From an uncultured Rubrobacteraceae bacterium (GTDB lineage: Bacteria > Actinomycetota > Rubrobacteria > Rubrobacterales > Rubrobacteraceae): a stretch of 64,000 nucleotides of DNA. Both the position numbers and the translations under genes were made by a program. Shown one piece after another: positions 25,453-33,153 of this stretch. Positions within the stretch are counted from its first letter, which is position 1. Every line of letters begins with the position of its first letter. The stretch spans positions 1 to 64,000 of the forward strand of contig CADCVF010000018.1 in the NCBI GenBank assembly GCA_902806095.1. Reading direction: 5' to 3'. The notes under the pieces are model-generated. The model had not been told where the DNA came from and searched no databases. It worked only from the letters and a program-made list of their open reading frames with translations.

Positions 25453-26586
25453 CTGAATCCGGCTGTATACTTCCGATCATGAGCGAGAAACGGAATTCGG
25501 AGTTATCGGAGGCATCGCGGTTGGAGGGCCTTTACCGCAAGGCCCGAGATCCCGTGCTTAGGACCCATCTGCTGATGGTCTGGCGCTTGTCTTTGGGCGA
25601 GTCCACGCGGGAGGTGGCACACGCCGTGGGCTACTCCCACAAGTGGACCAAGGAGATCGCGAGGCGTTAGGAGGCCGATGGAGTCGAGGGACTGGGCGAC
25701 CGTCGGCATGGCAATCCGGGCGCCAAGGAGAGGGCGTTGCTGGACGAGGAGGGCCAAGCGGAGCTTAGGGAAGCCCTCGCCGGAGGGACGCCGCCCCCGG
25801 GCGGGGGGATGTGGAGCGGGCCCAAGGTGGCGCGCTGGATCGAGGAGAAGATCGGCTCGCAGAAGAAGGTGCACGCCCAGCGAGGGTGGGAGTATCTGAG
25901 GAAGGTGGGGATGAGCCCCCAGGTCCCCAGGCCGTCGAACGCCAAGGGGGCCGATCCCTCCGAGCGGGAGGCTTTCAAAAAAGTCTTGCGGTGAAGCTCG
26001 AGCGGCTAAAGGAGGCCCATCCGGAGGCCCGAACCGTGGAGCTTTGGGCGCAGGACCAAGCCAGGCTGGGCCTCAAGCCGGTAACCCGACGGGTGTGGGC
26101 GCCGGTGGGAAAGAGGCCCACCGCCCGCTTCAAGAGGGGCTACGAGTGGACCTACCTCTACGGCTTCGTCCGGCCCGAGAGCGGGGAGGTGTTCTGGATG
26201 ATCCTGCCCCGGGCGAACACGGAGATGTTCTCGCTGGCCCTCGAACAGTTCGCCGAGGAGGCGGGAGCGGGCGAGGACAAGCGCATCCTTTTGGTGGTCG
26301 ACAGGGCGGGCTGGCACACGGGCGGCGAGGTAGAGGTGCCGGACGGGATACACCTGGAGTTCTTGCCGCCGGGCTCGCCGGAGCTGATGCCGGCCGAGAG
26401 GCTGTGGGCGCTGACCAACGAGGCTTTGGCCAACGGGCTCTTCGAGGAGATCGAAGAGGTCGAAGAGGCGCTGACGGAACGGTGCGTCGAGTTGCTCGAT
26501 CAGAGCGAGACGATCAGGGAGCTGACGAACTACCACTGGTGGCCCCAGGCGGCATGAAGCTCCGAGAACTGTTCACCCGGATTCGG
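25453..26586 (+). mobile_element. IS630-family insertion sequence, decayed
   Basis: The 1,134-base element is bounded by imperfect terminal inverted repeats: CTGAATCCGGCTG at the left and, on the other strand, CCGAATCCGGGTG at the right. Each end is flanked by TA, the target duplication of IS630/Tc1-type elements, and the outer flanks complete a palindromic target CTGA-TA-TCAG. It carries one transposase gene with a nonsense codon and a frameshift. The size is typical for the family. Confidence 0.82.
25479..26557 (+). pseudogene. IS630-family transposase with an in-frame TAG and a -1 frameshift
   Basis: The gene reads from ATG 25479 (MSEKRNSELSEASRLEGLYR) through the helix-turn-helix region GESTREVAHAVGYSHKWTKE to TAG at 25668-25670, where a Trp codon (TGG) is the likely ancestor, and continues in the same frame to 25994. 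The DDE part, with AQDQARLGLKPVTRRVW, LVVDRAGWHTGG and FLPPGSPELMPAERLW, continues in the -1 frame to 26557. The switch falls on a run of six A (25977-25982) in TTTCAAAAAAG, which could be a programmed frameshift site as in some IS630 relatives. The TAG means this copy is probably inactive unless read through. Confidence 0.82.
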
Positions 26587-26805
26587 TATCAGAGGCTTGG
26601 GACAACCACCGTACACAGGAACGTCTCGTTCGATTCCAAGCATGGCGGCGAGACCTCTGGCATTCGCCAGGGCCAGGGGCAAAGGTACATTCCCGGCGAC
26701 CGTCGTTATCGCTTGCAGGTCCCACCCACCAGCGGCTATCAGGTATTGAAGGGCGAAAGCATCGTCTATTCCCGGATCTGTATCAACGAGGACCGGGCCT
26801 CTCAT
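26587..26805 (-). pseudogene. Truncated inosine-uridine-type nucleoside hydrolase, N-terminal fragment
   Basis: From ATG 26805 the frame encodes MRGPVLVDTDPGIDDAFALQ and continues for about 73 codons to the IS630 end. The DTDPGIDDA aspartate cluster is the calcium- and ribose-binding signature of nucleoside hydrolases (usually about 310 residues). The C-terminal three quarters is missing. It lies in the same orientation as the orphan ECF ATPase, so the ancestral operon probably paired nucleoside cleavage with uptake of the nucleobase or a related vitamin. Confidence 0.8.
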
Positions 26806-26856
26806 CGGACCTTACCCGCTCTCAAATCAACGTCCAGGGACTGTTCCTTCTCACAC

Positions 26857-27081
26857 GCCGAGGCACCTCGCTTCCTCTCTCAGCTTAGCACGAAGGCCGA
26901 TAGCACTCCTCGTCGCAGCGGCTTCTCCAACTGCCAGATCTCAGCCAACCTTGGCATCTCTAAAAGTACCGGCGACAATCACGCTGCCAGGATTCTCCGC
27001 AAGCTTGGGCTCAGGTCGCGGGCCCAGATCGCAAGTCGGGCGACCAGAAGTCGGGCGACCAGAAGTCGTCTGCTCACCATT
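26857..27081 (+). pseudogene. Remnant of a LuxR-type helix-turn-helix domain
   Basis: Within an unrelated longer frame the segment ISANLGISKSTGDNHAARIL then RKLGLRSRAQIA matches the end of LuxR/NarL DNA-binding domains (compare IAxxLxISxxTVxNHVxxILRKLGLRSRxQ). The preceding recognition region is badly degraded, there is no start codon, and the receiver or sensor part is absent. It is judged a fossil of a regulator gene. Confidence 0.5.
27034..27063. repeat. Tandem duplication of a 15-base unit
   Basis: AGTCGGGCGACCAGA occurs twice without a gap, followed by a partial third start AGTCG. It lies at the end of the LuxR-like remnant and looks like replication slippage. Confidence 0.7.
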
Positions 27082-27687
27082 TGTAATAAGGGAGACCCTC
27101 ATCCTTACCGCCGTAGACGAATCTGCGGGCCTCACTGACTCCCTCGAGGCGGTACTGGGTAGAACTACTGGCCTTCTGAGGTCTTTCCTTGCGCTGATCA
27201 CTGTCTCGCTGGGTATTTCTGTCCCCTGGAGCAATCCCACCAACAGGTTTTCGAGGGTTGGCATTCTGCTTACCTCCCAACACGCTGAAGTGGATCATAG
27301 CGTGCGAGATTCGCCCCGGCCATTTGCACTTGAGCCACCTGTTGGGCTGCCTCCCGGTATTCGTCCAGCTCTTGGAGGCGTAGAATGCTCCAAATTCCCC
27401 ACAATTCCAGTCTAACGCCCATGAGCATTCCGCTTCCACGACCTCAGACACCACCTGCGCTACGTTACTCCTCACGGGAGGATGGGGGCATTGCAATTCG
27501 TGCATTCTAGCCCTGCGAGAGCTTATTGCCGGGAACGGTATGCCGCCTCAGAGGGCGACGCCTTCCTCGGGTGCGTTCTTGCAGGCCGGGAGACGGGCCA
27601 TTGACCGCGACGTGCCCGAGCGCCGATTTCGGAAGCTCCGAGAGCACTCGCACTTTGCGGTAAGACTTGGCTTATCCCGGTTCTCTC

Positions 27688-28491
27688 TCAGACGACTCTG
27701 GCTCTCGAAGTCCCGCCGCTTCGCGGGCCCATCAGCGCACGGATGATGACGATTACGAGCGCGACAAAGCAGACGACGGAGGCGAACGTGGTGATCACGG
27801 ACGAGTCGTACTGGTTAGCGGCGACGCCGAAGAGTCCCCAGAGCACAGCGACTGCGTACGCGATGCTAGCCTGGGCTGGTCCACCGGCGCTCGCACCGAG
27901 CATGAGTGCCGCAACAATAGCCCCCACCACAAGCAGCCCCGCGCCGACAAGAGCGGCCACGACACCGGAGCCTACGACGTCTTCCCTGACGAGCATGTCG
28001 TTGAACCCGACGACGTTCGCCGCCGTGAGCCAGCCCGCCAGCAACCCCGTAGGTAGCCCGACGACCCACCGCTGCACGGTGGAAACCTCGCCGCTCCTAC
28101 CGAACCTGAAATGCGCCGTGAGGGCGAAGATCAGGATGAAGAGGATCACCACCTGAGAGAGTATCGGTTGCCCGAGAGGCAGTATCAGGGTCCACAATCC
28201 GTTCCCAACGAAAGTGATCCCAAGCGGCCATCCCACGCTTCTGAGAACCGGATCGTTACGCCTCGAGGGGAGCAACTGGTATCCGGCGAAGACGAAACAG
28301 AGCAAGAAGATCGGACCCCAGATGGCAAACGTCCACCCAGCCGGGATGATCAGTGAAACGTCGCGGTTCACGAGGCTCCCTACTGGCACGAAGAAACCGA
28401 CGATGACCTGAAAGAACGCCCCAAACAGCGTCACGCCGGCCCGCCACCTGTCCATGGTCACCATCGTCGGAGCCTCTGCCGCCTTGCTCAT
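27688..28491 (-). CDS. TspO/MBR-like multi-pass membrane protein
   Basis: 267 residues with about seven hydrophobic helices. The segment LIIPAGWTFAIWGPIFLLCF and the loop LGQPILSQ resemble the tryptophan-rich sensory protein (TspO/translocator protein) superfamily, in a longer form with extra C-terminal helices as found in some actinobacteria. TspO proteins bind porphyrins or carotenoid intermediates and affect stress responses. The function of this long version is unknown. ATG start; separated by 219 bases from the MarR gene that lies upstream in the same orientation, so it may belong to the MarR regulon. Confidence 0.65.
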   Translation of the reverse strand: MSKAAEAPTMVTMDRWRAGVTLFGAFFQVIVGFFVPVGSLVNRDVSLIIPAGWTFAIWGPIFLLCFVFAGYQLLPSRRNDPVLRSVGWPLGITFVGNGLWTLILPLGQPILSQVVILFILIFALTAHFRFGRSGEVSTVQRWVVGLPTGLLAGWLTAANVVGFNDMLVREDVVGSGVVAALVGAGLLVVGAIVAALMLGASAGGPAQASIAYAVAVLWGLFGVAANQYDSSVITTFASVVCFVALVIVIIRALMGPRSGGTSRARVV

Positions 28492-28710
28492 AAGTTACCT
28501 CCACACCAGAATGTTGCTTGCCGAGCACAGCCAGGGCCAGGGGGTTCTCGATGACGCCTCGCGTGAGGTCATCTCGCAGAATGTCGCGACAGGCATGCCG
28601 AGAAATTAGCCTACTGCGAACGGGAGGCCGAGGCACTAAGCTGCGTTCTTGGTAAGGAGGACCGCGAGTTCTACAGTAGTCGCAAACGCGAGCGGCACCG
28701 ATGGGCGGGT

Positions 28711-29205
28711 TCAACGTTGTCGTGCAGCGGCCGAGACCCTGCAGAATGCCCGGTCGAGCACGCCCACCTCTTCGTCGCCCAGGTGTTGTCCGAAATGCTC
28801 GGCGATCCCCCGAGCATACACCGGCCAGGTCGCCCTCAAAGCCTCAAGACCCTCCCCCGTGAGGGCGGCGTAGAGCCCCCGCCCGTCAGCCGGGTCAGGC
28901 TCGCGGCGCAACAGCCCGGTCTTCTCTATCCGTGCGACCAGGCGGGTAAGCCCGCCGCGGGTGACCAGAATGGCGCTCGCCAACTCGTGCATGCGTAGCT
29001 TGCGCTCAGGCGCTTCATAGAGCGCCAACAATACGTCGTACCAACTGAGAGGCAGAACCTCCGCCTCGCCCAGGTCATCCTCGATCCTGTCAATGGCCGC
29101 AGCGTGGGCCACCAGGAAGTTCCGCCACAAGGCGTTGCGCCGCTGCTCCAGACCCTCCTCGAGGACCGGTAGGATCTTCCCCTCATTGCTATCCTCTCGA
29201 CTCAT
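28711..29205 (-). CDS. MarR-family transcriptional regulator
   Basis: 164 residues from ATG 29205. The winged-helix core is clear: LPLSWYDVLLALYEAPERK, MHELASAILVTRGGLTRLVA and IEKTGLLRREPDPADGRG (beta wing), flanked by dimerisation helices. MarR proteins repress until they bind a small ligand. Two copies of a palindromic site (29228-29245, 29267-29284) lie just upstream, between this gene and the divergent SDR operon, which predicts autoregulation and control of the SDR. An in-frame upstream start at 29256 would run into the first site and is not favoured. Confidence 0.9.
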   Translation of the reverse strand: MSREDSNEGKILPVLEEGLEQRRNALWRNFLVAHAAAIDRIEDDLGEAEVLPLSWYDVLLALYEAPERKLRMHELASAILVTRGGLTRLVARIEKTGLLRREPDPADGRGLYAALTGEGLEALRATWPVYARGIAEHFGQHLGDEEVGVLDRAFCRVSAAARQR

Positions 29206-29227
29206 ACCAGGATTGTAGCACGAGCTA

Positions 29228-29284
29228 GTTGTACCTACGACGAGTCGGTGGTACACTGCCGATGTCGTTGTATATACGACGAGT
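29228..29284. promoter_or_regulatory. Paired MarR-type operators
   Basis: GTTGTACCTACGACGAGT (29228-29245) and GTTGTATATACGACGAGT (29267-29284) differ at two positions and are 39 bases apart. Each contains a near-palindrome (GTTGTATATACGAC), the form bound by MarR dimers. The pair sits between the divergent MarR gene and the SDR unit. Confidence 0.68.
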
Positions 29285-29309
29285 TATTACGAGAGGAGGT
29301 GAAAGAACG

Positions 29310-29414
29310 GTGACTACCACCATCACCAGGGAGGGGTTTAAGGCGAAGCTCGACCGTGGCGCTGGGCGAGGCGAAGACTACGACGAACCAGCAGTTAAGG
29401 AAGGAGGCGTGTAA
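29310..29414 (+). CDS. 34-residue peptide, possible shortened rhodanese N-terminus
   Basis: GTG 29310 follows a strong GAGGAGGTG ribosome site and the frame ends four bases before the SDR start. The first residues, MTTTITREGFKAKLDRG, closely resemble the N-terminus of the rhodanese-like protein at 35830-36150 (MKTISREGLKQKIYRG). The rest is short and charged. It may be an internally deleted rhodanese gene kept as a leader peptide, which could couple translation to the SDR. No function can be assigned. Confidence 0.5.
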   Translation: MTTTITREGFKAKLDRGAGRGEDYDEPAVKEGGV

Positions 29415-29417
29415 GGG

Positions 29418-30200
29418 ATGGAGTTCGAGAACAAGGTAGTGCTCATTACCGGTGGGGGTGGAGGCATCGGCAAGGCCGCCGCCAGGCGCTTTCTGGAAGA
29501 GGGAGCGAAAGTTGCCTTAAACAGCCGTCGCCAGAAGGTGCTCGACGCGGCCGGGGAAGAGCTTGACCCCTCCGGAGAGAGGGTGGTGCTCTTTGCGGGC
29601 GATGCGAGTAAGCCTGAGAGTGCCAGGAGTTTCGTGGGCGCCGCTGTGGAGCGGTTCGGCGGGGTGGATGTTCTGCTAAACAGCACCGGCATCTTCAGGA
29701 TCAAGCCCTTCGAGCGAGAGAGTGAGGAGGACTTCGAGGAGGCGATGGATTCCATCCTGAGACCCACTTTCTACACCTCCCAAGCGGCTGTTGCCCAGAT
29801 GAAGCGACGCGGTGGAGGTGCGATCGTGAGCGTGGGCTCAATGTGGGCCGTGGACGCGATCTCCACCACCAAGACCAGCGCCTACTCCGCAGCCCAGGCC
29901 GGCCGCCACGCCCTCACCAAGAATCTCGCCGTCGAGTTGGCTGCTGAGAACATCAGGGTGAATACCGTCGCGCTGGCATTTGTGGAGACTCCGGCCTACG
30001 AGCGGTTCATGTCTGCTGAGGAGGCCAGTGCGGTGCTCGACTCGGTAAACGGCTTCCATCCGTTGGGTCGCCACGGCCAACCCGAGGATGTGGTCGAAGC
30101 GATCCTGTTTCTGGCGAGCGAGAGGGCCGGTTGGATCACGGGCACCACGCTGCCCGTGGACGGCGGTGTTCTGGCGGGACGCAGCCCTGCCGTGGCCTGA
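29418..30200 (+). CDS. SDR-family oxidoreductase with a Gln replacing the catalytic Lys
   Basis: 260 residues of the classical short-chain dehydrogenase fold: cofactor loop ITGGGGGIGKAAA, LLNSTGIF in place of NNAG, the catalytic serine in IVSVGSMWA, and C-terminal GWITGTTLPVDGG. The catalytic YxxxK appears as YSAAQ (Y156, Q160; codon CAG at 29895-29897), one base change from the lysine codon AAG. Loss of this lysine usually cripples SDR chemistry, so the protein may be inactive, non-catalytic or use a different mechanism. It is divergent from the MarR gene and follows the paired operators, so it is probably the regulator's target. A GC hairpin ends the unit. Confidence 0.9.
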   Translation: MEFENKVVLITGGGGGIGKAAARRFLEEGAKVALNSRRQKVLDAAGEELDPSGERVVLFAGDASKPESARSFVGAAVERFGGVDVLLNSTGIFRIKPFERESEEDFEEAMDSILRPTFYTSQAAVAQMKRRGGGAIVSVGSMWAVDAISTTKTSAYSAAQAGRHALTKNLAVELAAENIRVNTVALAFVETPAYERFMSAEEASAVLDSVNGFHPLGRHGQPEDVVEAILFLASERAGWITGTTLPVDGGVLAGRSPAVA

Positions 30201-30225
30201 TCCTAGCAAGAACATTCTAGGGGAG

Positions 30226-30251
30226 GGGGCGGTCGAATTCAGCCGCCCCCG
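30226..30251. terminator. GC-rich hairpin after the SDR gene
   Basis: GGGGGCGG (30226-30233) pairs with CCGCCCCC (30244-30251) around a ten-base loop, 26 bases past the SDR stop. No strong U-run. Confidence 0.65.
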
Positions 30252-30432
30252 ACTAACTTAGATTGTCAGCAGGCGGACCTCTTGCGATGCGTCGAAGCGG
30301 CGCTGGTCAAGAAACGCAAGTGCACGGCCAGCTCGTCCGAGGGCTTCACTCGGGCAGAGCCCGGCTGCGGTAGCCACACGATCCGCTTTCGGCTACGATG
30401 CTTTCATGACGGCGGGGGGAGGCTAGGAAAGC

Positions 30433-31065
30433 GTGGAGGAGACCAAACTGCTCTTGTTCTTGGCGGCCTCCGTGATTGTCATCGTAGCGCCGGGACCTGA
30501 CAACATCCTCGTGCTCACCCGCGGGGTGACGCTGGGACGCAAAGCCGCGCTGGTCTCGGCGACCGGCGCGAGCACGGGACTCGTGTGCCACTCCCTGTTC
30601 GCTGCGACCGGGCTCTCGGCGATCCTGGCGAGCTCGGCGACGGCGTACTCGGTCGTGAAGTATGTGGGCGCCGCTTACCTGATCTACCTCGGCGTGAGGT
30701 CGCTGCTCGACAGGAAGAGGTTCGCCCTCTCTTCGGAAGGCGCGCCGCACTTGGGCACCAGGAGCGTCTACGCCCAGGCCGTGCTCTCCAACGTCTTCAA
30801 CCCCAAAATAGCGGTCTTCTTCCTGGCGTACCTACCGCAATTCGCCGACCCCTCGGCCAACGGCGGCGTAGCGCTGCAGTTGCTAGTCCTCGGGCTCACC
30901 TTCGCGCTGATGACCTGGACGATCTTCAGCGCCATCGCCTACTGTTCGGGCGCTTTGGGCAGCTGGCTGAGACGCCGCCCGAGGGTGGCCAACGGCCTAA
31001 GCTGGCTAACCGGCGGGGTGTTGGTTGGCCTGGGTTTGCGCTTGGCGTGGCCGGAGCGCCGTTAG
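30433..31065 (+). CDS. LysE/RhtB-family amino-acid exporter
   Basis: 210 residues with six hydrophobic helices, the length and topology of the LysE/RhtB superfamily. The signatures APGPDNILVLTRGVTLGRKAA near the N-terminus and LSNVFNPKIAVFFLAYLPQF in the third-fourth helix region are diagnostic. These proteins export amino acids such as lysine, homoserine or threonine with proton antiport. GTG start at 30433. The gene is single; its last bases overlap a remnant of an FAD oxidoreductase on the other strand. Substrate unknown. Confidence 0.9.
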   Translation: MEETKLLLFLAASVIVIVAPGPDNILVLTRGVTLGRKAALVSATGASTGLVCHSLFAATGLSAILASSATAYSVVKYVGAAYLIYLGVRSLLDRKRFALSSEGAPHLGTRSVYAQAVLSNVFNPKIAVFFLAYLPQFADPSANGGVALQLLVLGLTFALMTWTIFSAIAYCSGALGSWLRRRPRVANGLSWLTGGVLVGLGLRLAWPERR

Positions 31066-31569
31066 CAGGGGTCGGACCAGCCCGCAACCCCGGCGAAGCT
31101 GCCTCCGATGACGATCACGTCGTAGATCAACGGGTTCTCCGCTTCTCTTGACGTCCAGGCGTAGCTGCAACCGGGCCGTGCCCAGGGTGGCTGGGACGAC
31201 GATCCTGGTTCCGGGGTAGGCGGCGTGCTCCCTGATGGTCATGGCCCGCGCCCGTGAGGCGTCAAAGGTCATGCCATCCTCCGCCGGGATGCTCGCCAGC
31301 TCCCGAACCACGGCTAGCAGGCTCTCTTCGTCGCCTGCGACACCTCGCGCCAACACGTCGGCGTCTCGCGTCGGGCGGAGGACGCCCAGGACCGTGAGCA
31401 GGAGCCCGCCCTTGAGCACGAAGCGGTCGCGGTATCTGGACAGGGAGAGCCTGAAGAGGAAGCGTTCGAGCAGGTAGAACTCGAAGAGCTCCTGGGTGCC
31501 CCGTCCCTCGCGCCTGGCCCGACGTTGAAGGGCACGGTAGATCTCCTCCGCCGATTGGGGCTCGCTCAC
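31006..31569 (-). pseudogene. AbiEii-type nucleotidyltransferase toxin, C-terminally truncated
   Basis: From GTG 31569 (overlapping the antitoxin stop as GTGA) the product begins with SEPQSAEEIYRALQRRARRE and has the nucleotidyltransferase core RFVLKGGLLLTVLG and RPTRDADVLARG, the K-G-G and D-x-D features of AbiEii/AbiGii toxins. Homology stops at LQLRLDVKR (about 31144), after which the frame runs into the remnant of an FAD oxidoreductase read out of frame. AbiEii toxins usually have about 250-300 residues, so roughly half is missing. The toxin is most likely dead. Confidence 0.78.
31062..31130 (-). pseudogene. N-terminal stub of an NAD(P)/FAD-dependent oxidoreductase
   Basis: Reading leftward from TTG 31130 gives LIYDVIVIGGSFAGVAG followed by a few unrelated residues and a stop at 31062. 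The YDVIVIGGSFAG sequence is the FAD-binding start of thioredoxin-reductase-like flavoproteins. The rest of the gene is gone, cut at the end of the LysE gene, so this marks a deletion junction. Confidence 0.65.
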
Positions 31570-32174
31570 CCTGTCAGCACCTCCAGGGCATCGGCCATAG
31601 GTCCGCCGGTCCTGAGCTGCCTGGCGAGACGCAACAAATCGCCCGCAGAAGGCCTGGGGCGTCTCAGGTAGCGACGGAGGGCCTCGTAAGCCACGTCGGT
31701 TCCTATCCGGCCTCTCAGACGCATGGCGTCTACTACGCTCCGCTCCGGAGAGTAGATATAGATCTCCTCGCCAGACTCCAGGCGGACTTGCTCGCGCCCA
31801 AGCTCGAAGGTGTCGGCTGCGAAGACGTGAACGCGGATGGGAGGGTAGGAGATCCTCGGCCGGTGAGCTCCCCTGGACACCGCCAGGTGGACCTCCGCGG
31901 GGACTTCGTCGGTCAGGTCCCAGAAGGCGAGTGCGGAGTTCAGGCAAATAGACCCGTTGGGACTACGCCGCGAGACAGCCACCAAGTCCAGGTAGGGGCT
32001 CATCTCGGCGTCCGCCAGACGGTAGACTCCGCGCGAAAGCTCGACCAGGAAGCCCTGGTCCCGAAGAGCCTACAGATCCCTCGGATGGACACCGACCTTC
32101 GCCGCGTCCCCGGCCTTGAAGGAGCCACCGTGACGCCGAGCCAAGTCCTCTAGTGCGCTCTGAATCTCCAACAT
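31566..32174 (-). pseudogene. AbiEi-type antitoxin with an in-frame stop codon
   Basis: The complete gene would run from ATG 32174 (MLEIQSALEDLARRHGGSFK, a winged-helix start) to 31566, about 202 codons. A TAG at 32070-32072 interrupts it after HPRDL; the following ALRDQGFLVELSRGVYRLAD is the normal continuation of the AbiEi DNA-binding domain. An internal ATG at 32003 could still give the C-terminal part (145 residues, SPYLDLVAVSRRSPNGSICL), which carries the antitoxin domain but lacks the DNA-binding head. AbiEi normally neutralises AbiEii and represses the operon. Confidence 0.8.
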
Positions 32175-32176
32175 AT

Positions 32177-32223
32177 GGATAAAAGTCTACACACTTAAGT
32201 GCTTAGTGTGTAGACTTTTATCC
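32177..32223. promoter_or_regulatory. 18-bp inverted repeat upstream of abiEi, candidate operator
   Basis: GGATAAAAGTCTACACAC (32177-32194) pairs perfectly with GTGTGTAGACTTTTATCC (32206-32223), with an 11-base centre. It ends two bases before the antitoxin start. AbiEi proteins are known to repress their operons by binding inverted repeats in the promoter, and this fits that role. Confidence 0.7.
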
Positions 32224-32297
32224 AAACGGCGCTATCTCTACGACTGTAGCCGCCAAGCTTCTGGATCGAAGTAGGTCCTTCTGGAGAGCGTCGTGAG

Positions 32298-32498
32298 TTA
32301 CCAGATGACGTCCACGGAGTAAGAGGAAAACTCCGAATCTTGACTCAGCAAGGGCATGCCCTCAGCAAGAGCCTGGGCGATAAGCAGACGATCGAACGGA
32401 TTCCTGTGGTGCGGTAGTTCGTACACGCCCATCGCGTGGTCGAGGCTTACGGACAGCACCTCGAAGTCGTTCTCGGCGGCTTGCTCAGCGATAAGTAT
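32298..32498 (-). pseudogene. VapC-type PIN toxin, C-terminal half
   Basis: The frame ending at TAA 32298-32300 encodes ILIAEQAAENDFEVLSVSLD, then ELPHHRNPFDRLLIAQALAE and LLSQDSEFSSYSVDVIW. This is the second half of PIN/VapC toxins of the LPxxHxDPFDRLLIAQA subgroup, with its two C-terminal acidic residues. The first half, including the N-terminal Asp and Glu, is absent and the upstream DNA encodes something unrelated. No antitoxin gene is next to it. Confidence 0.75.
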
Positions 32499-32499
32499 C

Positions 32500-32694
32500 G
32501 TGGATTATGATCCGGCCCGCCGCGCTGCCTGCCCGGCGTCGTTGTCTGGACGTGGTGCTGATCTCGGGGTCATCGTAGGTCATCGAGAAGACCGTGTTGG
32601 ACAGCCATTTCTGGAACGAGGGATTCTCGTAGAACTGTCCGAACAACTCGGTATGATCGGAGACGAGATCGGTTACGGCAAGCCGAGACATCAC
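32500..32694 (-). pseudogene. Unidentified gene fragment
   Basis: A short frame beginning MSRLAVTDLVSDHTELFGQF and continuing YENPSFQKWLSNTVFSMTYD reads like a real protein segment, helical and well composed, then dissolves into basic low-information residues where it meets the VapC fragment. It looks like the C-terminal piece of a larger enzyme; a helicase or restriction subunit came to mind but no motif proves it. Truncated and probably untranslated. Confidence 0.3.
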
Positions 32695-32724
32695 CTCCTA
32701 GGGTGATCCTCGAAGAGAAGGCGC

Positions 32725-32958
32725 ATGCCCTATCCGTTGAGAACCGAACGACGGAAGGGAAAAAGGAGCGACGCTCGAGCGAGGCTTGCATACCTCTGGT
32801 GGCCGGAGGTGCTGAGAAGAGTAAGGGCATGGCTCGAACCATACGTAATGCTCATACGCTACCGGAGGGCGTTCTCGGAACTGCTCCCACCGCCGGAGCT
32901 AAGTGCGCTGCTTGAGTGGGTGTTTTCGGGCAAGGGGCTCTACCTCTATGCCCGTTAA
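32725..32958 (+). pseudogene. C-terminal fragment of a transposase (IS701/IS4-like, tentative)
   Basis: About 77 codons ending LLPPPELSALLEWVFSGKGL-YLYAR. The combination of LAYLWWPEVLRRVRAWLEPY, the PPPxLxALLxW tract and the terminal GxxLYL resembles the end of IS701-type DDE transposases. There is no catalytic region and no terminal repeat was found. It marks an insertion-sequence remnant at the tRNA-proximal edge of the scrapyard. Confidence 0.45.
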
Positions 32959-33055
32959 GAACAAACGACCGCTGGGTCAAGGAAGCACAGGCTGCGCCGG
33001 TCAACAGATGCCTGTCGAGAGAGGAGTTCGCGCTCGGCAGCGCTCGCAGTCTTGA

Positions 33056-33074
33056 TTGCAGTACGGTTGCAGTA
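33056..33074. repeat. Two TTGCAGTA octamers 11 bases apart
   Basis: TTGCAGTA at 33056-33063 and again at 33067-33074, about one helical turn apart and about 80 bases beyond the 3' end of tRNA-Ser. Phased short repeats beside a tRNA can be recombinase or regulator sites; no integrase gene is present. Confidence 0.35.
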
Positions 33075-33153
33075 AATTGCCCCCAACGCCTAGCAGGCTC
33101 GTTCACTTTGCCTGGCTACGATCACTGCTTTTATCTGCAAACTAGGGAGAAAG

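Larger units (their letters stand above)
26806..27687. other. 882-base region without an intact gene
   Basis: Apart from a LuxR-type remnant (26857-27081) and a 15-base tandem duplication, no coding signal is convincing. A 143-codon frame at 27074-27505 on the minus strand and a 154-codon frame at 26951-27415 on the plus strand overlap each other and show no family motif. The stretch resembles decayed DNA next to the insertion sequence. Confidence 0.5.

Noticed and set aside
27074-27505. 143-codon minus-strand frame
   Set aside because: No domain motifs, irregular composition, overlap with an equally long plus-strand frame, and location in decayed DNA beside the insertion sequence.
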